NCBI RefSeq assembly: GCF_022605725.1
Contig: NC_065567.1
Location: 40,155,127 to 40,219,126 of the forward strand
Direction: 5' to 3'
DNA: 64,000 nt
Source of the DNA: Anthonomus grandis grandis
Lineage: Eukaryota > Arthropoda > Insecta > Coleoptera > Curculionidae
The translations under genes were made by a program, and so were the position numbers. The notes below the pieces were generated by a model. The model searched no databases, was not told the origin of the DNA, and was given only the letters and a program-made list of their open reading frames with translations. This document shows, in pieces, positions 21,528 through 32,400 of this stretch. Position 1 is the stretch's first letter, and every line of letters begins with the position of its first letter.

Positions 21528-22705
21528 CGCTGTTTACCTAAGCCACAGCCGACTTTACTCAAGCCGGGAAATGATAACATGCAACATGGCTTTCAGATCC
21601 GTTTTCATTTCAGTTCTCACGGGATTTAATGAGGATCGTTCGAACAGAAACAGGTGGAGCCCGCCGCTTCTTAAGTGGGTCATTGTGCTATTTATCGATT
21701 TTTAAGTTTATACATATCACTTTTAAGGGATTTTTTAATTGGAAATTAATTAAATTGGGATTTTTTGTGAATATCTTGTGTTCCATTAAAACTAGAAACT
21801 TATGCCTAAGAGCCAAGGTGAATGCTTTATTCACATCAAAAAATGTAGGTTTTGTTTTATTGATAAACATATTTGGAGGAAATCTGGTAAGGAATACCCA
21901 TAGTATTAATAGGTCTAGGTACATCTATTAGCTTTATTTATATATAGGAATTCATTAAAGAATTTTTTGGCTTTTGAAACATGCCTGCTGTGTTCCTGCA
22001 TGTAAATCTAATTACAAAAGTAGTTTAAGAGCAGGGAAGGCAAGTATTTCTGTTTTTGGCTTTCCCAAAGATGGACAACTTAAAATTAATAAGTTGTAAG
22101 TTAAATGATGCTTATATAAATATTATTAATTAAATATCAATAAATAGCGACCTACATGTTAAAGTCTTTTTAAAAAACAATGAGTTGTCCCAAAATGACC
22201 TAAAATATAATAAACCATACTCTTCATCTCTAGAGAAGTTTTATGACTTCATTAACCAAAGTTCAGATTTCTTAAGACAGGCGTTAAATTTATTGAAGAG
22301 TTCTGATTTACACAACTTATAGGATGAAAAAGATGCACTTAAAAAAAACAAACGACACCACTAATTATTTAAACATTGTATCCACTTCTTTAGCTACTGA
22401 GAAAGTTGTTAATTTATTAATTGATAAAATTTATATAACCAAAAGACTAGACTATAGGGGAAGAAGTCTAATAATGCATTTATATAATTAATAACGGGGC
22501 CTATATATTTTTGAAACAATAAATCAATCACATAAATAAAATATTCTCATTTGTAAATAAAGTAAAATCAAAATTGAACGTCCATCTTGACAAAGCCGCG
22601 CTTTCAAAGCGTAAACGGTTCCACCAAAACGGATCCGAATCTCCCATGTGGTGCGACGTTGCCAACTGTTATTTCGCAGCTTGAGTAAAGGCGGATGTGC
22701 CTAAG
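21528..22705 (+). mobile_element. P/THAP-type element relic
   Basis: The block at 21540-21608 and the reverse complement of 22625-22705 share TTTACTCAAGC, GAAAT and GATCCGTTTT, so they look like diverged inverted arms. Between them, at 21990-22100, a THAP-like zinc finger reads CCVPACKSNY...FGFPKDG. Later pieces, LEKFYDFINQSSDFLRQALN (about 22235) and LLIDKIYITKRLDYRGRSL (about 22410), look like parts of a transposase. Stops and frame changes are common. Superfamily P is the best fit because of the THAP finger; the rest is uncertain. Confidence 0.45.
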
Positions 22706-22764
22706 ACATACTTTAGCGAGTAAAACCCTGTAATAATCGGGGGTTTACATGGGTGACTAAAGCC

Positions 22765-24520
22765 GCATGGCAAATATCGACCTTCTAAATGACAATTTGG
22801 CTAGGTGGCAAATGACCTAAACTATTATTCAAGAAATCTATTTGACCTTAACAGTTGAAGAGCTTAAAGTAAAGATACAAAATATACAAACCACATATAA
22901 TAGAGAAGGCTCTCTATAATAGTGAGGCTAGGAGGCTAGAAGAGAGAGAGAGGTAGCGAAGTCAAAGAAGAGTGGTGCAAACTCGGATGATCTATACAGA
23001 CCTCACTTAATTTGGTTTTTTGTAGCTGACTGCTTTTTGAAGCCAGTGATAAAAGGAAGAAACAGTAAAGATAACATGGTAAATATTATTATTTATTAAA
23101 CAAGTATTGTTTGTTAATGTTTTATAACATCATATAAACAGGGTAATTTTTATGATTAAATATGTACAGCATTTACACAATTATTCTATCTTGCCATGGA
23201 TCTTTTCCAGGTCCGACAAAATAGTCAGCACATCTATTGCGCAGATCTTTCGCATTTCGTGAATAGTTGTTAGAAGACAACGATGCCGTGATTTCGACTA
23301 CTCCTTCTGCAGGAATGCTTCTCCAACTTCCCTCCCTCATTGTTTGAAGTCCTGTTCGTCAATTAATTCAGGAGTATTCATGTATATGTGGTTAGTCCAA
23401 AGCCAGTTATGCAGCACACAGGTCGCTTTAATAATAGAATTGGTCTGTAATGAAAGGTTTTTTGTTTGTGTTCCAACCTTTCATGTCTTGAATAGTGTTT
23501 CATTAGATTGGTTGGCAAAGGAAAAGTGTCATCACCAACGTGATGGCACAAGAAAAGTGCTTTATTAGGTAGTTCTAATTTATAACTTTCAGAAGCACTG
23601 AAGAAGGTTGCTTTTTTCCAAATATGCGAATCATTAATGCGTCCATTAGTTGCCACATCTATATGTTAATATGAAACGGTAATGTGCATCCACTATGGCA
23701 AACAACACCACACTATAAGTGCCTTTATAATTATAATACTCTGAAGCTCCGTGTGGTGGATTTTGTAATAAGGCGTGTTTCCCGTCAATAGCCCCACAGC
23801 AAAAAGGAAATTGCCAACGATCTAAGAAATCTTTCTCTATTCTCATCCATCAATATCTTGTGGATGGCACTTAAAAAAAACTTATATTAGTTTTTGGTTA
23901 CAAGCAAAAGAAAGCGAAGATTTAGCGCTGTACAGAAACAGCGCCACGTCTTCATATTTTGATGAATTGATAGAAGAATCTAACTCTGAGCACGTACAGA
24001 AAAAAAAATTTTCTCCAAAAAGAAGTCGGAACGGGTCAGAAGAATGGACCCATCTGTTTTACACGCAGTCAGTAAATTAGAAACATTGGCTAAAAATATC
24101 CGTCAAGATAAATTTGATACATTTGGACTACATGGGGCAAGCCAATTACGTAGTTTGCCATTAGCAAGTGCTATTATTTGTCAAAATTTTATCAATTATT
24201 ATTATCTGTTACAAGAACGAGTGAAAATCTTAAATGCATATTTTCTAATTTCTAGACCTACGAATCATTCTCAAAATATACACGATATAATTCGATTCCT
24301 GAACCCGAAGCTACCACTTTTCGAAATCAAGCTTCCACTTTTCAAAGCCAGCGCGATACCTCGATTATCGAAGCTTCCACATATGGAAATTACCTCGAAT
24401 ATGAAGAAGACTATTTTGCCAGCTGTTTCCTAACACACGAAAATACTGTGCAACAATTCGAAATAAACGACGATATTCTATCTCAAGCTGTAAGATCATG
24501 CTTAGATGAAAATACTTTGC
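22765..24520 (+). pseudogene. MADF/BESS partner gene (element 3)
   Basis: Exon 1 shows LTVEELKVKIQNIQTTYNRE (MADF third helix region) and PHLIWFFVADCFLKPVIKGR, then the donor ATG/GTAAAT at 23078. Exon 2 opens near 23905 with KESEDLALYRNSATSS; after a one-base slip it has a BESS-like stretch, DKFDTFGLHGASQLRSLP and FINYYYLLQERVKILN (24105-24240). BESS motifs mediate protein contacts in MADF-BESS factors. Stops in exon 1 and the slip in exon 2 make it a pseudogene. Confidence 0.65.
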
Positions 24521-24780
24521 AAAATTTATAAATATTCTTTTTAAAAATTAATTACCGAGTATCACTTACCATAATGTAATCCTGCAAAATATTATAAATA
24601 GCATCTAAAACTTCTGTCAAAAATAGGAAAATCGTGCATTCTGGAACTCTAAATGAGTTTGCAAGACTTGAGTAGTTATCACCAGTGGCCAAGAACTCCA
24701 CGTACTCAAAATGTACGTTTTCTCCTTTCCCTTTGCGTCTTCGCCTCTCTTTGTTCTTTAAGCATTTCATGAATAATTTA
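23170..24780 (-). pseudogene. Harbinger transposase (element 3)
   Basis: First recognised exon (24770-24552): EFLATGDNYSSLANSFRVPE is the helix-turn-helix-like region, ending at a consensus donor ATG/GTAAGT at about 24571. Second exon (from about 23850): DFLDRWQFPFCCGAIDGKHA (first Asp), YYNYKGTYSVVLFAIVDAHY, then in another frame GDDTFPLPTNLMKHYSR. The segment holding the second Asp is lost at a junction near 23650, and the rest is truncated, so the copy is dead. The intron contains the plus-strand BESS exon. Confidence 0.75.
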
Positions 24781-24989
24781 ATTACTAACTATTTGAATTC
24801 CCCCACGAACACCTACTCTGCTCAACATTTTCGAAGGAAATGACCAAGTTGCATGCGATTTTAGTCACCTGAGTAAACGGACTAGCGATGCGGCAGGGTG
24901 AGGCGATTTGTTAAGCGACTAGCCGCACGGCGAAAATCGCCCCGTGTAAACATACCCTAAGCGTCTTTAAGACATGTTATTTGAGCGAT

Positions 24990-25386
24990 CAAGTCATGAC
25001 GTCACCGTATAAAGGCGATTTAGAGTGATTATTCATGCATCCGTCATACGATCATACGACGGTACAAAATCGTTTCTATTAGTGGAAATACTAGCTTCTT
25101 ATTGGTCAGAAAATGATATTATTTTTAAATTTATTTGATTTTCATGCATCCGATATCCGATCGACGTCAGTACGAAATTATTTGTCATCTGTCACTATTT
25201 TTGTCTTATTTACTGTTAATGTCAGAATTGGCGTCTATTCTTTTAGTTTGTCTAAATGAGATTAGAGCTTTTCAAAGTGTTTTTGTTAATTTTGTTTGTA
25301 TTTGTGCTGGTTGGAATACAATCTGGGTGTGGCCTTACGAATATCAAATTTACTATTTTTATCAATACCAAATTCAATAAATTAAG
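24990..25386 (+). promoter_or_regulatory. Candidate promoter region with a CRE
   Basis: Between the end of Harbinger 3 and a candidate first exon there is a perfect TGACGTCA palindrome at 24997-25004 and an inverted CCAAT box (ATTGGTCAG) near 25101. A second GACGTCAG is near 25163. This grouping about 390 bp before an ATG with a donor site is suggestive, no more. Confidence 0.25.
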
Positions 25387-25437
25387 ATGGCAGAGAGACA
25401 TCCAGATCAGTCCCTGGAGGATGAACCAGTACCAGAG
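25387..25437 (+). CDS. Candidate first coding exon, 17 codons
   Basis: ATG at 25387 opens MAERHPDQSLEDEPVPE and ends exactly at a strong donor (GAG/GTAAGA, GT at 25438-25439) in phase 0. Acidic, Pro-rich N-termini like this are common in nuclear proteins, but I do not recognise the gene and no following exon could be assigned in the window. The intron side carries a repeat shared with 59725-59845. It could be a host gene's first exon or chance. Confidence 0.25.
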
Positions 25438-25555
25438 GTAAGAAAAGAATCGGAATCGTATATCGGCCATCTTGCTTGGCAAAATTGACAGGGAGCTGAC
25501 AGACATTTGTTGACATTGACTGATAGAACATCATTTGTCATTGTCATATCATTTG

Positions 25556-26509
25556 GGCTGGGATTCTAAAATCACGATTCGACACGATTACTCGATATGA
25601 CTGATTCTAAATAAAATTTTCAGCGAGTGTCTTGCGGATTGCCTAGTTTTTAACGATTTGTCGGCGACACGCTTGGATATATCGTATACACCAGACGATA
25701 TAGCTTCTTCCTTTTTTAATACGTGCATAATGTGACAGCATCCTTTTTTAAACGTATTTGTTTCATTTATTGTTTACCAATAGTCATACCAGGTTTTCAT
25801 TAGTAATTATTTAGTATATCAAGAAGCTTTCTTAAACACAACAACTAATAGATTTAATTCGACCTTATTTTCCACAACCTTTTGTTAATAATAGAGGCAG
25901 AGGCAGAAGAGTTATCATTGATTGGACAGTTTTAGTATGTCAAGATTTTATGCCACAGATTATTACCAAAGAAGCATTAGACAAGATTTTAAATTTGCAA
26001 TTAGCGAAATTATTGACAATCACCTGATGAGAGAAATTAATAAATTAACATTTATAGAGAGATCCAATTTCCCTGATGTTATAGGTCCTATTGATTGCAC
26101 CTATGTTGCCATATTAAAACCTAAGGTGGATGAACACAAGTTTTTGTGATTTTCCATGAACTGAATTATTATTTTCCAATGGATAGTGGTGGTTTGAAAC
26201 AACATTTTTTTTTTATTTTAAAGAAATAATATAGGCATATATTTAAATAAAAAAACACGAAGGTGAAAAAAATTAACAAAATAAATGAAAATTCTTAGTG
26301 TTTATCAATAGAAAAGACAATTGACGTTTCCATCTGTCAAATATTAGGGAAAATAACAAATATTTACCAAGAAACCTAAATCAAATCGAATAAAACGAGT
26401 TTAGCCGACGATTGAAATTTAGAATCACCCTTGTCGTCACGACTGAGTCGCGATCGAATTCGAAGTCGTGATCGTATCGAGATCGAGTCGTGATTTTAGA
26501 ATCCCAGCC
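25556..26509 (+). mobile_element. 954-bp deleted Harbinger-type element, 3-bp TSD
   Basis: Ends are GGCTGGGATTCTAAAATCAC and its complement at 26490-26509. They are flanked by TTG at 25553-25555 and 26510-26512. The uninserted sequence survives in an inverted paralogous copy at 59725-59845, which confirms the boundaries. It contains two pieces of transposase and sub-terminal repeats such as TCGATATGACTGATTCTAAA. Relatives lie at 35900-37014. Confidence 0.85.
25845..26150 (+). pseudogene. Harbinger transposase fragments inside the 954-bp element
   Basis: QQLIDLIRPYFPQPFVNNRG and WTVLVCQDFMP (25845-25950) look like the N-terminal region. YYQRSIRQDFKFAISEI and ERSNFPDVIGPIDCTYVAIL (25960-26120) match the helix-turn-helix and first-Asp regions of HARBI1-like transposases. 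The remaining catalytic part is deleted. The TTG insertion site and 3-bp duplication agree with this superfamily. Confidence 0.65.
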
Positions 26510-26599
26510 TTGAGTTTGTTTCATAGAGAAATGAATATTAAAAGAGTGTTCGAAAGGTAGCCTAACCTGATCATCAAGTTCTAAAACTTAACCTAACAA

Positions 26600-26972
26600 A
26601 TTTAGTTCGGTTAGACCGCATCGAGGGCCAACTTCTGTCATAATTGTCATTAGATTATCGATTTTCTTTCGTTCCTTGTCACCACCCACCTTCGCATCAT
26701 CGATCGTCGCGGCAGACGTCGCCATTGCTTATTCCTCTTTATTTTGGCGTCCATTGGGTGTGTCCTTTTGTTTTTTTTTCTCAACAAAAAATAGTTCAAA
26801 ATGTAGCTTAAAGTGATTAAAATGCAATTTCATCATAGAAGCTTTTTTGTTGTTTTATTGTGTGGTTTCAGATCCCTAGGATGGGGTAAGTGCAATTTTT
26901 TTTATCAAATAGTTTTCACCATGTTGTAGGTCACCTAAAATTGTTGTTTACCATTTTAAAACTGCCCTAATA
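26600..26972 (+). other. Upstream region of the THAP ORF
   Basis: A CG-containing block (26690-26760, CGATCGTCGCGGCAGACGTC) followed by T-rich DNA, a TTTCAG acceptor-like site at 26871 and a GGTAAG donor-like site at 26885 could be a 5' UTR exon. Joining it to 26973 does not give an obvious in-frame fusion. The word TTAGTTCGGTTAGACCGCA at about 26607 recurs at about 28491. Confidence 0.25.
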
Positions 26973-27308
26973 ATGTTATCACCAGGAAAATTCACTCTTA
27001 AATGCAAGGCACCTACTTGTTCTAATACATACTATTGGCCTATTGAGGATTCATACAAAAATAACATTTTCTTTAAATTTCCTGAAAGTGACATTATTAG
27101 GAGGTCCGAATGGTTTAAAATACTTGGTTTAAGCCCAACCTCAACAAGGTGTTATTTATGTCAAGACCATTTTGATGATATTTCATTTACTAGTACTATA
27201 CATACTCATTTAAGAAAGTGTGCTTTCCCAATTGCTGGCCCAAGTATTATTCAAAATGCCCCAGTACTGGTTGAGGCACAAGTACCTTGGAAAGATACAT
27301 TGACATAA
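26973..27308 (+). CDS. THAP-domain protein, 111 aa as read
   Basis: Starts MLSPGKFTLKC. The THAP-type C2CH zinc finger shows CKAPTC, then FFKFPESDIIRRSEWFKIL, YLCQDHFDD (Cys and His of the second half) and LRKCAFPIAG in the place of the AVP box. THAP fingers bind DNA and occur both in host factors and in P-type transposases. The frame stops at 27306 (TAA) but stays open for another 44 codons beyond that stop, so the protein was once longer. No catalytic domain is seen, so it could be a decayed transposase or a host-type factor. Confidence 0.55.
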   Translation: MLSPGKFTLKCKAPTCSNTYYWPIEDSYKNNIFFKFPESDIIRRSEWFKILGLSPTSTRCYLCQDHFDDISFTSTIHTHLRKCAFPIAGPSIIQNAPVLVEAQVPWKDTLT

Positions 27309-27309
27309 T

Positions 27310-28527
27310 TACCTGCTATCATAATCCAGCAATCTCAATATAATGTTCAGAATGAACATAATTATGCTAGACCACTTTTTACTAGGTCTGACGAAAGGTA
27401 TCATCAGTGCTTTGCTGCTAGGAAGTACCAAAAGCACAATAAGTGAAACAACTTTCATTCTACCAGGTCACTACTCAAAGAGGTACCTCACCTCTATAAG
27501 GTGGGAGTAAGATCCAGGGATTCTCCTTGAATATATAAGAAAAAGGACTGATGACATCTAGAATTTAGAGTATATATCAGTGTTAACTAATTTTTAATAT
27601 CGTACTCTCCATAAAGAATATTTTAATTACAGGGTTAGTTTTTATATATTACCACTCCCCCAACATTTTTGGGTACCCTCTGTACAAAAAAGTAGGTAGT
27701 AAACGTAAAATTTTTGGGGCATATTTTTGAGAAATATAGTTCTTATGTCTATAAATAGTTAATTTATAAATTGTAATTTTTGTATCATATCCTCAAAATG
27801 TAGAAAAAGCAAAATACATACGATGGACAGTGTTGTGCTAAAGCAGCACAAAAACAAATTGTATCAGGATCCCTTTTAAGACAATAAATTATAAACTTAC
27901 TTTACAATTGACTTTAATTCTACCCCCACCCTTGTTAATTTGTTGATAACAGTGAAATTAACATTATTAGTATCAAGCATTTAATTCTCAAAATAGGACT
28001 TTATATATTATACTTAAATCTCTAAAATATTGTCTTACATAATTGACCCATTAAATCTTTTTTTGATAGCGTATTGGGCTGTACAATCTCTTTTACATTC
28101 TCTAAAAATCAACGAAAAAGTGCATTATTAACAATTTATTTTTTTTAAGGGCGTTAATGCATTAACTTAACAGCTTAAAAGCAAATTTGATGAACTTAAT
28201 GTCAAAAAACTAAGGAATTCAATTAAAAAATGTAAAAAATAAACTTAAATTACATACATTATCACTCTTAGCCTCTTCAAAAATTAAATTAATACACTTG
28301 CACTATTTCATAATTTTTTTAGAGTTTGTGATCGAGATTCACAGCCTTTACGCTGTTAAAAATTGATTTAATGGGTCAATAATTTTAAATTTCGCGCCAT
28401 TCTAAACTTTTGAATAGCACGCCTTTCATTTCTATGACGGATCGGTATTACAGTAGACTATTTTACCGACTGTGACAAATGTCAATTATTTTAGTTCGGT
28501 TAGACCGCAACCGTACGCTGCAATCGA
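27310..28527. other. 1.2 kb without recognisable features
   Basis: After the open stretch following the THAP ORF (to about 27446) the DNA is AT-rich and shows no coding segment. The only marked item is the repeat of TTAGTTCGGTTAGACCGCA at about 28491. Confidence 0.45.
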
Positions 28528-28535
28528 GTTTAGGG

Positions 28536-29129
28536 TAGTGTTGTAAAAATCCGGATTAATTCAATATCCGGACAATATTGATTCGGATGAATTGAAAATT
28601 CGGTTTTTTCATCCGGATTAATTCATCCGCTCGATGTCTCGCCCGTTCGCCAAATTATGCCATGTTTCGGCCTTCGGGCTCGATTCTCGACCGTCATATA
28701 TAGCTTAAATCCTAAAGTCCTAAAATAGCTAATTATGTATGTAATAAATCAAGTGTATTTTAAACGATGCAAAATATCAATACAAAAATGCTTTGTTTAC
28801 AAAAAAACTTCTCAAAAAAGTTTGGGCGTTCTCGTATTGTCTCTTATGTTTCTAAATGAGTACAATAAGGATAGATAAAGCAATATTTACACAAGGCCCC
28901 GCGACGATAGTGCCGATTGCCGGGTTATTTGTCCGGACGATTTAATTCGGATTCTCTTAGCCGGTGGAACGTGGAACTTCGTGTCACTTCGTGAGCCTTG
29001 TACAAGCTTTTATTTCATTGTCGGTCGAACGGGCGGCGTGTATCCGGACGATTTAGATATCCGGATTGATTAGGAAAAATTTGATATTCGGATTGAACGG
29101 ACGATTCATCCGGACTCTTCGCATCACTA
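28536..29129. mobile_element. 594-bp hAT MITE with 8-bp TSD
   Basis: Flanked by GTTTAGGG at 28528-28535 and 29130-29137. Ends are imperfect inverted repeats: TAGTGTTGTAAAAATCCGGA on the left and the complement of CCGGACTCTTCGCATCACTA on the right. The element is rich in sub-terminal copies of TCCGGAT/ATCCGGA and encodes no protein. TSD length and TAGTG ends fit the hAT superfamily. Confidence 0.85.
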
Positions 29130-29410
29130 GTTTAGGGTAAAGATGGTGCCTACTTGTCACTATAGGATTGAACCCTCTCATACTTTTAATTACTCTATGG
29201 TGCAAGCGTACCGGGAGCGAGACGAAGCGCGAACGAGGAATAGTGGTGATCGAGCGCGATTGCCGGATTTAGTCGGTTGGCAGAATTTGCAAGTGGGTAA
29301 GTCCTTTTTCTTTTCCTAATAATTTCCTGTCTGTAAGATTGTTTCTGTTTGTGTGCGTATTGTCGTATACGATTTTGGCTGTTTAATTTATTAAAAAAAA
29401 AAAAAAAAAA

Positions 29411-32400
29411 ATGGCTGATGTCGAAGAACAAATAAAGAGTTTTAAACGTAAACGAAGTTCTGTAAAAGCCAGACTTACACATTTTAAGAAATTTTTAGAT
29501 GATTTAGAATCAAAATATGCGATTTCTGATTTAGCTATTGTAGATGATGATGTCTTAAATTTAAGCTTGCGGATAGATGAAATTTACAAAATACAAGAGG
29601 CTTATGAGCAGGTACAGTCAGATTTAGAGAATTTAGTCGATGAGGGTGAGTTAGATGCTTTGTATGCCGAATGCGAAGAATTTTCGAATAATTTTTATGC
29701 TGAGTTAGCGCGAGGTAAGCGACTACGTTCCAAATTATTGAGGGATGATAAGCTTCTAAGTGGCCGTTCTTGCGCGGAAAATGAAGCTGTTATTAACGTA
29801 AACGAGTTTAGTGGGTTTCGATTACCGCCAGTTGAGGTACCAAAATTTGGCGGTCATGAGGATTGGTTGGAATTTCGGGAGACTTTTAGTTCTTTAGTGC
29901 ATGCAAACAGTGCGCTACGTGATTTTCAGAAGTTTCATTACCTTAAATCATCTCTTTCAGGCTGCGCGTCGCAGGTTATAGCGTCAATTGAATTTTCCGA
30001 GGCAAATTACGCGGTAGCGTGGAATTTGCTGTGCGAACGGTATAATAATGAAAGGCTTCTTGTTCATAAACACGGAAAAGCACTATTTAACTTAGAAGCT
30101 AAGGGCTTCGAGTCTTCGAAAGCCTTAAGATTTTTAATTGATTCAATTTCAAAACATTTAAAAGCCTTGAAACAATTAAATCAGCCCACCGAATATCAGG
30201 ATACATTGATAATTTACATCGTAACTTCTAAGTTGGATAATGCAACAGCGCGAGAGTGGAAAAGTTTTAGGTCAAGCATGGCGCTTCCGACTTTAGACGA
30301 CTTGAAAGCATTTTGAAAGTCGAAAGCCGACCTGCTAGAAACCATAGAATCGAAACGCGATACTTCTTCAAGCAATACTCCCAACAGACAAACGAAAATA
30401 TCTAAATCATTTGTTAATACGGAAGCTAATGCTTTAAAACCTAATAATGCGAATTTTAATACAAATGATTATGCGACCCACAATACAGTTTGTGTTTTTT
30501 GCAAACGAAGTCATTATATTCGAAACTGCGCAGACTTTCTTAAATTATCTGCGACCGAAAGAAATACGCATGCAAAAAGACTGAGGTTGTGCATAAACTG
30601 TTTGCGTCCAGGTCATTTAAATACGGTTTGCAGATTCACAAACTGCAGAAAATGTAACGGTAGGCACAATACTTTGTTGCATATTCAATACAACAACGAA
30701 AACGTACACGATAAACGCGAAAATAATACGACAGAGAACGCAAGTGTCTCTCTTACCTCTTCTAATATCGCTGCGCAAGAAAACGTTTTACTCGCAACTG
30801 CTTTAGTGCAGGTTGTCGATAAATTTAATAAAACCCATACGGTACGCGCATTACTAGATTCGGGTTCCCAATCTAGTTTTATTTCGTCTTAATTATGCGA
30901 TCTACTTAATTTGGAAACGGAAACGATTAACATGGCCGTCGTAGGTCTAAATAACAATAAATCACAGATTAAGAAAAAATGCGAAATTTGTGTTGAGTCG
31001 CATCACAGTGCATATTCGGTAAAGTTACTGTGTCTTATTATAAACGAAATTACTAGTGTTCAACCAACTACGTTCGCGGATATTACTAAGCTAAATATTC
31101 CAAAAAACATAATTCTTGCAGATCCAGATTTTCATAAGCCTGGTCCAATAGATTTGCTTATCGGTGCAAATCTATTTTGGAAATTAATGTTAGTCGGTCA
31201 AATACATCTTGCGCCTGATCAGCCGGTGTTGGAAAAAACATCCTTTGGCTGGATAATTTCCGGTAACATTCCTGGCAATTCAAATGCGCAAACTCATTGT
31301 AACTTGTCTTTAAATTGTGACATCCAAACCCAGCTAGCAAAATTCTGGGAGCTGGAAGAATGTGTCATAAAATCAGCCTTATCCAAAGAACAAAGGTTAT
31401 GCGAGCAACATTTTGTTGAAAATACGAAACGCGACGTGGAAACGGGTAGATTTACTGTTTCCGTTCCTTTTAAGGTAAGTGTGAGTCAGCTAGGTGACTC
31501 GCAGGCTCTAAAACGATTCTTCTCTTTAGAAAGAAAATTTAAACATAATCCTGACTTACGAGAAAAATACGTTGACTTCATGACAGAATATAAGGCGTTA
31601 GGTCACATGACCAAAGTAAATAAATTAGACAGTAAAGCGATTCAATACTACTTACCACATCACGGAGTGCTACGCGAGGAGTCGGTTACAACTAAACTTC
31701 GAGTTGTATTCGACGCTTCGGCTTCCACAAGTTCGGGTGTATCTCTCAACGACCTTCAAATGGTAGATCCCACAATCCAAAACAATCTTTTATCCATACT
31801 TCTAAGATTTAGAATTCATACATTTGTTGTTACGGCCGATATCGAGAAAATGTATCGGCAAGTACTGATCAAACACAATCAACGTGCCTTCCAACGAATA
31901 TGTTGGCGTAGTGATCCGAACGCGGAACTAGACACATATGAACTTAATACGGTTACTTACGGAACTGCATCTGCGCCGTTTCTAGCTATTCGTTGTATAG
32001 TTGAGCTCGCTTTAAACTGTAAAAAAGATTACCCGGATATATCTCAAATAATCGAGAACAACCTATACGTCGATGATCTAATTTCCGGCTCCGATTCTAT
32101 TCACGAAACAGCGCGTATTGGTACGGAAGTTTCCAGAATTTTGTCTGAAGGTTGCTTTAAATTACGCAAGTGGCACTCAAACAGCCATAAAGTACTTAAA
32201 ATTATACATGGCGAAGTACCTTCGCAAAACACAGTTCGATTCGGGGAAGATAAAAACGTTAAAACTTTGGGCCTCGGTTGGTCATGCGACACCGACAATT
32301 TGACTTTTAAGATCGAGTCTTAAAGCATTAATGGTCGCATAACAAAGCGGATCATTCTCTCTGCGGTTGGACAAATATTCGATCCCCTAGGTTTATTATC

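Larger units (their letters stand above)
22738..24960 (-). mobile_element. Harbinger element 3 with interleaved MADF/BESS gene, degraded
   Basis: Diverged inverted ends: GGGTTTACATGGGTGACTAA with GCCGCATGGC at 22739-22780, and the complement of CTAGCCGCACGGCG...GTGTAAACATACCC at about 24917-24957. The transposase runs on the minus strand in two exons (24770-24552 and about 23850-23170). The MADF/BESS gene runs on the plus strand in two exons (about 22765-23078 and 23905-24520). Each second exon lies in the other gene's intron, the same plan as in the intact element at 48778-52114. Confidence 0.7.

Noticed and set aside
21629..21931. 100-aa ORF before the THAP relic
   Set aside because: No motif, hydrophobic low-complexity composition; probably untranslated element sequence.
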